From positions 40,787 through 104,786 of the forward strand of contig JAKBWA010000062.1 of assembly GCA_021841025.1 (NCBI GenBank): a stretch of 64,000 nucleotides of DNA, written 5' to 3'. This DNA is from Bacillota bacterium. GTDB taxonomy: Bacteria > Bacillota > Sulfobacillia > Sulfobacillales > Sulfobacillaceae. Position numbers and translations under genes: made by a program. Positions 60,043 through 64,000 of this stretch are shown piece by piece (the stretch's first letter is position 1; the number at the start of each line of letters is the position of its first letter). The notes under the pieces were generated by a model that did no database searches, was not told the origin of the DNA, and saw nothing but the letters and a program-made list of their open reading frames with translations.

Positions 60043-61641
60043 ATGGTGGAGCACTCCGAACAAGATCGGTTACTGAATGTCACAGACGCTATTTTCAGAC
60101 CGTGGGACAATCCGGATGCTATCCAAAGGACTGCCGTGATTTACCGCAACCAAATTTGGTCTTACCGTCAGTTGATTGATGAAATAAACCGAGTGGGAAA
60201 CGGACTTCTCCATATGGGTGTAGAGCCCGAAGATCGCATTTTACTAATCGGCTATGATTCTCCTTTTTTTGTGGCTATGCTGTTTGGCGCCATGAAAATC
60301 GGGGCGATTCCAGTTCCTGTGAATACCTATCTTTCTTCTCAAGACTATCGGTATTTTCTTGAGGACTCACGGGCTAAAGGTTTAGTCATTGAACCAGAAA
60401 TTTGGGCCGAGGCGGCCCCGGAGCTCGGCCATGCTGTATCGGCTCTCAAATGGGTCATGCTGTTGCCGGGACTGAAAGATGGGTTTGTGCGTCCTCAAGG
60501 ATATCCTGGTCCCTTTCTTTTTTATCAAGACTGGATTGGCCAGTGGGATAGGAGTCTAGAGGCTATTAAGACCTGCCGTGATGACATGGCGTTTTGGCTG
60601 TACAGTTCCGGCAGCACAGGGAAACCCAAAGCCGTGGTGCATTGTCATAAAGACATGGTGTTTTCCAATCAGGTGTATGCTCGCAATATCTTGAATGTAA
60701 CGGAGCAAGACCGTCTTTACAGTGCATCGAAGCTATATTTTGCCTATGGGCTCGGCAATGGTTCTTATTTCGCTTTTGCTAACGGCGCATCAGTCGTGCT
60801 GGTTCCGGGCAAGGTGGACCCCCAAAACGTTTTCACCACCATTGAGACGACCCATCCCTCTCTATTTTTTGGGGTGCCTACGCTTTTTAATGCCATGTTA
60901 AGAATTGCCGAGCCTCATTCGCTGCCAGGAATGAGAGCTTGCGTGTCTGCCGGAGAGCCTCTCTCTCAGGAAATTTACTTGCGCTGGAAGAAACAGTTTG
61001 GGGTGGAAATTCTGGACGGCATCGGTTCAACCGAGGTTCTTCATATTTACATTTCCAATCGTCTGGGCCAATCCCAACCCGGAACCACAGGGACCGTGGT
61101 CCCGGGCTATGAAGTGCAGATTTTTGATGAGAATATGCAAGTGGTCAAACCAGGGGAGATGGGGGATTTGTATGTCAAAGGGGACAGCGTCGCTCCTTAT
61201 TATTGGAGACAATATCAGAAAACACGGGAGAGCATGGTAGGCGAGTGGTTTAAGACCGGAGACAAATACTTTCAGGATGCTGATGGGCATTTTGTCTATT
61301 GCGGCCGGTCCGATGACATGATTAAGGTGGGTGGAATCTGGGTGTCGCCGATTGAAGTGGAAAATGTATTGGGACAACATCCTCTAGTCATGGAAGCCGC
61401 TGTTATTGGACAGCGTGATGAGCATGGTTTGGAACAACCTACGGCGTTTGTCGTGCTGCACTCCGAGGTAGCTGCCAGTGATCAATTAGCTACTGAATTG
61501 CAGAATTTTGTCAAGGAGCATTTGGCTCATTATAAATTTCCGCGCAAGATTCATTTCGTCACGGAACTTCCCAAGACTGCAACCGGGAAGATTCAGCGTT
61601 ACCGGCTTCGGCAGGAGAGCATGTTATCGGCCTTCGATTGA
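60043..61641 (+). CDS. bclA: Benzoate-CoA ligase
   Basis: A 532-residue ligase with strong benzoate-CoA ligase character: RILLIGYDSPFFVAMLFGAM, GAIPVPVNTYLSSQDYRYFL, the P-loop FWLYSSGSTGKPKAVVHCHK, YFAYGLGNGSYFAFANGAS, DGIGSTEVLHIYISNR, RSDDMIKVGGIWVSPIEVEN and Lys in KTATGKIQRYRL. It forms benzoyl-CoA (or 4-hydroxybenzoyl-CoA) from the free acid. GAGGGGG precedes ATG 60043. It ends the plus-strand series and feeds the bcr and hcr enzymes. Confidence 0.88.
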   Translation: MVEHSEQDRLLNVTDAIFRPWDNPDAIQRTAVIYRNQIWSYRQLIDEINRVGNGLLHMGVEPEDRILLIGYDSPFFVAMLFGAMKIGAIPVPVNTYLSSQDYRYFLEDSRAKGLVIEPEIWAEAAPELGHAVSALKWVMLLPGLKDGFVRPQGYPGPFLFYQDWIGQWDRSLEAIKTCRDDMAFWLYSSGSTGKPKAVVHCHKDMVFSNQVYARNILNVTEQDRLYSASKLYFAYGLGNGSYFAFANGASVVLVPGKVDPQNVFTTIETTHPSLFFGVPTLFNAMLRIAEPHSLPGMRACVSAGEPLSQEIYLRWKKQFGVEILDGIGSTEVLHIYISNRLGQSQPGTTGTVVPGYEVQIFDENMQVVKPGEMGDLYVKGDSVAPYYWRQYQKTRESMVGEWFKTGDKYFQDADGHFVYCGRSDDMIKVGGIWVSPIEVENVLGQHPLVMEAAVIGQRDEHGLEQPTAFVVLHSEVAASDQLATELQNFVKEHLAHYKFPRKIHFVTELPKTATGKIQRYRLRQESMLSAFD

Positions 61642-61749
61642 CAAGGTGAAGACGACCGATGAAAAGAGGCGATGGCCCATCCGTTTCGACGCCTTACACT
61701 TAACATTAAACCTGCGGTTAACTGTCAGGACTCTGTGAGGGTGTTAAAA

Positions 61750-62541
61750 TTATTTCGCACGATTAGGACGATGGAAATGCTGCCATTGTGTGGTGTGTTC
61801 TGCTTGTAGCCACGGAGTTCGAAGACGCGGATCTGGACTTATCTGCCCTTTTTCAAGATTATTCAAATATGTCATGTCGGCAGTCATGCGGCGTTGAAAT
61901 TCCTTCCCTCCGTACCCCACATGACCATGACCCGGGATGAGAATGTGAACGTCAGGTTGAACTGTGGATAGTAAACGCAAGGCCGCGCGGTAGTCTTTAA
62001 TGGGATCAGATGCCATCAAGTCTAAGAGTGGAATTTCAACATCTGAGAGCATGTCTCCCGAGATGAGTACGCCGAAATCTGGAAAAAATAACGCGGCGTG
62101 ACCGGGCGCGTGGGCGCCGTGTGTGATGATTCGCGCGGACGGCCCATCCCAGAATAGGCCGTCGTTCATAGGTTCAAGAGTGGTAAGGCGGCCGAACAAA
62201 TCCAGATCGTGGCCGGGTGCAACCGGCATCATTTCCGCAACCATTACGTCACGGTGAGCTGCGACGTATTGAAGGGCCGCTTGAGTAGCATAACGAGGAA
62301 CATCACCCAAGCCCTGGCTCCATAAGACGTGATCCCAATGAGGATGGGTGGAGAAGCCGCCGTTGACGCGAAATCCTGCTAAACGCAGATCCCACGTAAG
62401 CATTGCAATATCTTGCACCGTGACGCCGGGATCAATCACCAGGACGTGGCGGTTCGCCCCTTCGATTACGATTGAGTTGGTGAGATAAAGAGAACTGGTG
62501 GCTACGTAGACATTAGGGATAATTTCCAGGAGCCGAAACAT
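61750..62541 (-). CDS. Metallo-beta-lactamase-fold hydrolase
   Basis: A 263-residue protein with zinc motifs FSTHPHWDHVLW (HxHxDH), AHAPGHAALFF, LISGDMLSD and LIPGHGHVGYGG. Members hydrolyse thioesters, lactones or phosphodiesters. It is convergent with the ligase gene and has no clear partner. An aryl-CoA thioesterase role is possible but not shown. The start ATG at 62541 follows GAGGTG. Confidence 0.82.
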   Translation of the reverse strand: MFRLLEIIPNVYVATSSLYLTNSIVIEGANRHVLVIDPGVTVQDIAMLTWDLRLAGFRVNGGFSTHPHWDHVLWSQGLGDVPRYATQAALQYVAAHRDVMVAEMMPVAPGHDLDLFGRLTTLEPMNDGLFWDGPSARIITHGAHAPGHAALFFPDFGVLISGDMLSDVEIPLLDLMASDPIKDYRAALRLLSTVQPDVHILIPGHGHVGYGGKEFQRRMTADMTYLNNLEKGQISPDPRLRTPWLQAEHTTQWQHFHRPNRAK

Positions 62542-62683
62542 ACTAACACCTCGAAAAAAGTGTACAGCAAATCTTGGGTAGGAGAAGGCCCTTTTAACGG
62601 AAAAGTTGTGTCCGATAATAGAGATTATGTTAACTCAACAACAGGGGAGTCAAACAATGAAGCGTTTCCCTTGTGGACTCTCT

Positions 62684-63250
62684 CTAAAGAGATTTGATAA
62701 TCCGAGCCGGGGCGCCTGCAACCACGACGTTTTCTGGAACATCACGGGTTACCACGGAACCTGACGCGATTACCGCATTATTGCCTATTGTCAGGCCTGG
62801 ATTAATGACGCTGTGACCGCCAATCCAGACGTTGTTCCCGAAAGTGACCGATTTTCCGTACTCCAGCCCAAGGGCTCGGCTTTGCGGATCTAGTGGATGC
62901 GCTGCCGTATAAATATGAACGCCGGGCCCAATGAGGCAGTGATGGCCAATGGTGACAGAACACACATCTAGAACGACACAGTCAAAATTAAGAAATACAT
63001 TGTCGCCCAGGTGTATATTGTAGCCGTAATCACAACGAAACGGGGGTTCGATGATTGTGTTTTCGCCCATGGATCCGAATAGTTCGTGGAGAAGGCGCTG
63101 TCGTTCGTCATACTCTGTTTCCAGCGTTTGATTAAGCAGCCGTGTCAATCGGCGCGCGTTTTCGCGTTCCTTTATCAACTCTTTATCCATGGCTTGATAA
63201 TATTCACCAGCTAGCATACGTTCCCGTTCCGATTTTAGTGGCCTTGCCAT
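62684..63250 (-). CDS. maa: Maltose O-acetyltransferase-like hexapeptide acetyltransferase
   Basis: A 188-residue left-handed beta-helix acetyltransferase. The N-terminal helix region [20 protein letters not shown] is the Maa/NodL/LacA signature. Hexapeptide turns include [15 protein letters not shown] and [20 protein letters not shown], which contains the catalytic His, then [16 protein letters not shown]. It moves acetyl from acetyl-CoA to a sugar hydroxyl. AGGAGGG precedes the ATG. Confidence 0.9.
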   Translation of the reverse strand: MARPLKSERERMLAGEYYQAMDKELIKERENARRLTRLLNQTLETEYDERQRLLHELFGSMGENTIIEPPFRCDYGYNIHLGDNVFLNFDCVVLDVCSVTIGHHCLIGPGVHIYTAAHPLDPQSRALGLEYGKSVTFGNNVWIGGHSVINPGLTIGNNAVIASGSVVTRDVPENVVVAGAPARIIKSL

Positions 63251-63324
63251 GCGTTCCCTCCTAAGCCGAAATTACTCGAGTTTATCTAAATGCTGTTATC
63301 TGTTCAATAGTTCCATTTTATCCA

Positions 63325-63550
63325 GTGCGCCGTAAAACCCTGCTGTTTAGGGCGGGGATAGAAGGCGCTCGCCGTCAGGCGAAAGTTTTTTCGCTCTTTG
63401 ATAATAGGATATATTGGCGGTTGTCTCCCGCAATCGTGGGAGGCGTAAAATATATCGCGTCGTCAAGACCAGACGTTAACAGGATTCGGCGAACGATCAT
63501 TCCCAGTAACCGGAGACCTTCGGGCGACCGGATAGGGGGCTTTTGGCTAA
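63325..63550 (+). ncRNA. Structured stretch resembling an IS200/IS605 right end or other RNA
   Basis: This region contains several nested hairpins: CCCTGC..GGGCGGGG near 63340, CGCC-gtca-GGCG near 63372, a long arm GATATATT..AATATATC around 63408-63456 enclosing CTCCCGC..GTGGGAG, and a CCGG..CCGG stem near 63510. The GTTTAGGGCGGGGATAGAAGG motif is like the 3' end of TnpB elements, but no tnpB is present. This is a weak call. Confidence 0.35.
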
Positions 63551-64000
63551 CTTAATAGTACCATGGTTAGCATATACTATCGCGTTTTGACCCAGAATGG
63601 TCTTCTCTAGGAAGAGTTTCCTACTTACAGTAGGACCGGGATTTGGGAGTGTTTCGGAAACTTGCTAGGTTTTAGTATCAGACAGCCAAGGGCAAGACTT
63701 CCCCTGCCCCTCTCTCCCCTCCCCTCTTACCTTCCGTCTCGTCCCCCTCTTTTAGATATGATAATAGTGGGGCCATGGCAGAACGAAAGAGATGTGCTTG
63801 TTTATGTTTCGACGGACCGCCGTGAGTTTTGTCAAGGAGTGGGCTTAACTCCTAATCAGTGGGAATTACATAAGTGGTGACTGGAAGGCCTCGCGCACTG
63901 GGTAGCTTGGCACAGTCAGCACGAAATAGAATGGGTCGCAGCGTCTGATTTTCGCACTGCGGTGTCCCTGTTGGCTTGTGAGTTGACGCGGGTCCGTGCA
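63551..64000 (+). other. Right window edge, possible partial gene
   Basis: From about 63755 a frame reads protein-like (GPWQNERDVLVYVSTDRREF, then TPNQWELHKW), hits TGA at 63878-63880, and stays open with LEGLAHWVAWHSQHEIEWVA to the window end. It may be a decayed or partial gene. The upstream part is pyrimidine-rich with no signal recognised. Confidence 0.25.

Noticed and set aside
63878..63880. Second in-frame TGA as selenocysteine
   Set aside because: The surrounding frame is not a recognised redox protein, there is no partner cysteine motif at the TGA and no clear SECIS-like hairpin follows; decay or a chance frame is simpler.
1..64000. tRNA, rRNA and CRISPR arrays
   Set aside because: I looked for TpsiC-like GTTCGA-type arms, rRNA-like blocks and regularly spaced repeats and saw none I could support.

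Overview
The window looks like the chromosome of a moderate-GC (about half GC by eye) Gram-positive bacterium of the Firmicutes. Ribosome binding sites are strong AGGAGG types, GTG and TTG starts are common, and there is a formate-tetrahydrofolate ligase. Sulfobacillus or a relative is my best guess. That is an inference from gene style; no rRNA or other marker is present.

Region 1 (1-19.9 kb) is mixed housekeeping and accessory DNA: a partial LMW phosphotyrosine phosphatase, a cyclophilin lipoprotein, MFS and DMT transporters, a quinone oxidoreductase, a DHH phosphoesterase, a cysteine synthase-like PLP enzyme, rhodanese, fhs, a HAD phosphatase, a GH31 alpha-glucosidase and a hotdog thioesterase. 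Inside it (8978-9613, minus) is a thioredoxin-fold protein whose first redox cysteine is encoded by an in-frame TGA followed by a SECIS-like hairpin, so it is a strong selenoprotein candidate. Region 2 (19.9-22.9 kb) is a scar zone: a decayed GlcG/HbpS gene and an IS630 element whose transposase is interrupted by a 152-bp MITE.

Region 3 (22.9-30.9 kb) is a complete central benzoyl-CoA module: TetR regulator, dienoyl-CoA hydratase (dch), ring-opening hydrolase (oah), alcohol dehydrogenase (had), the four subunits of an ATP-dependent class I benzoyl-CoA reductase (bcrC, B, D, A) and a ferredoxin. Region 4 (31-39 kb) holds a frameshifted BtrH-like gene, a FlK-like thioesterase, a PaaX regulator, an aromatic/alicyclic acid CoA ligase, an aromatic-acid type MFS importer, a PAS-LuxR regulator rich in cysteines and a hemerythrin.

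Region 5 (39.1-61.6 kb) is one long plus-strand series of tightly packed, often overlapping genes: 4-hydroxybenzoyl-CoA reductase (hcrCAB), an aconitase-family hydro-lyase (large and small subunits), phenylacetate-CoA ligase, an isopropylmalate-synthase-like enzyme, indolepyruvate ferredoxin oxidoreductase (the beta subunit fused to a delta-type ferredoxin domain), a 2-oxoglutarate-type ferredoxin oxidoreductase, a class III CoA transferase, enoyl-CoA hydratase, SDR dehydrogenase, DUF35 protein plus thiolase, a PrpF/methylitaconate-isomerase-like protein, an MFS transporter and benzoate-CoA ligase. I propose that these genes encode a previously undescribed route from arylpyruvates to benzoyl-CoA. 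Phenylpyruvate plus acetyl-CoA gives 2-benzylmalate (synthase). Dehydration gives benzylmaleate (aconitase family). Allylic isomerisation gives phenylitaconate (PrpF/Mii family). CoA transfer, hydration, oxidation and thiolysis then follow as in the lower benzylsuccinate (Bbs) pathway, giving benzoyl-CoA plus succinyl-CoA. 4-Hydroxyphenylpyruvate would give 4-hydroxybenzoyl-CoA, which HcrCAB reduces to benzoyl-CoA. The bcr module then opens the ring. The window ends with a metallo-beta-lactamase-fold protein, a maltose acetyltransferase-like protein and a structured non-coding stretch.
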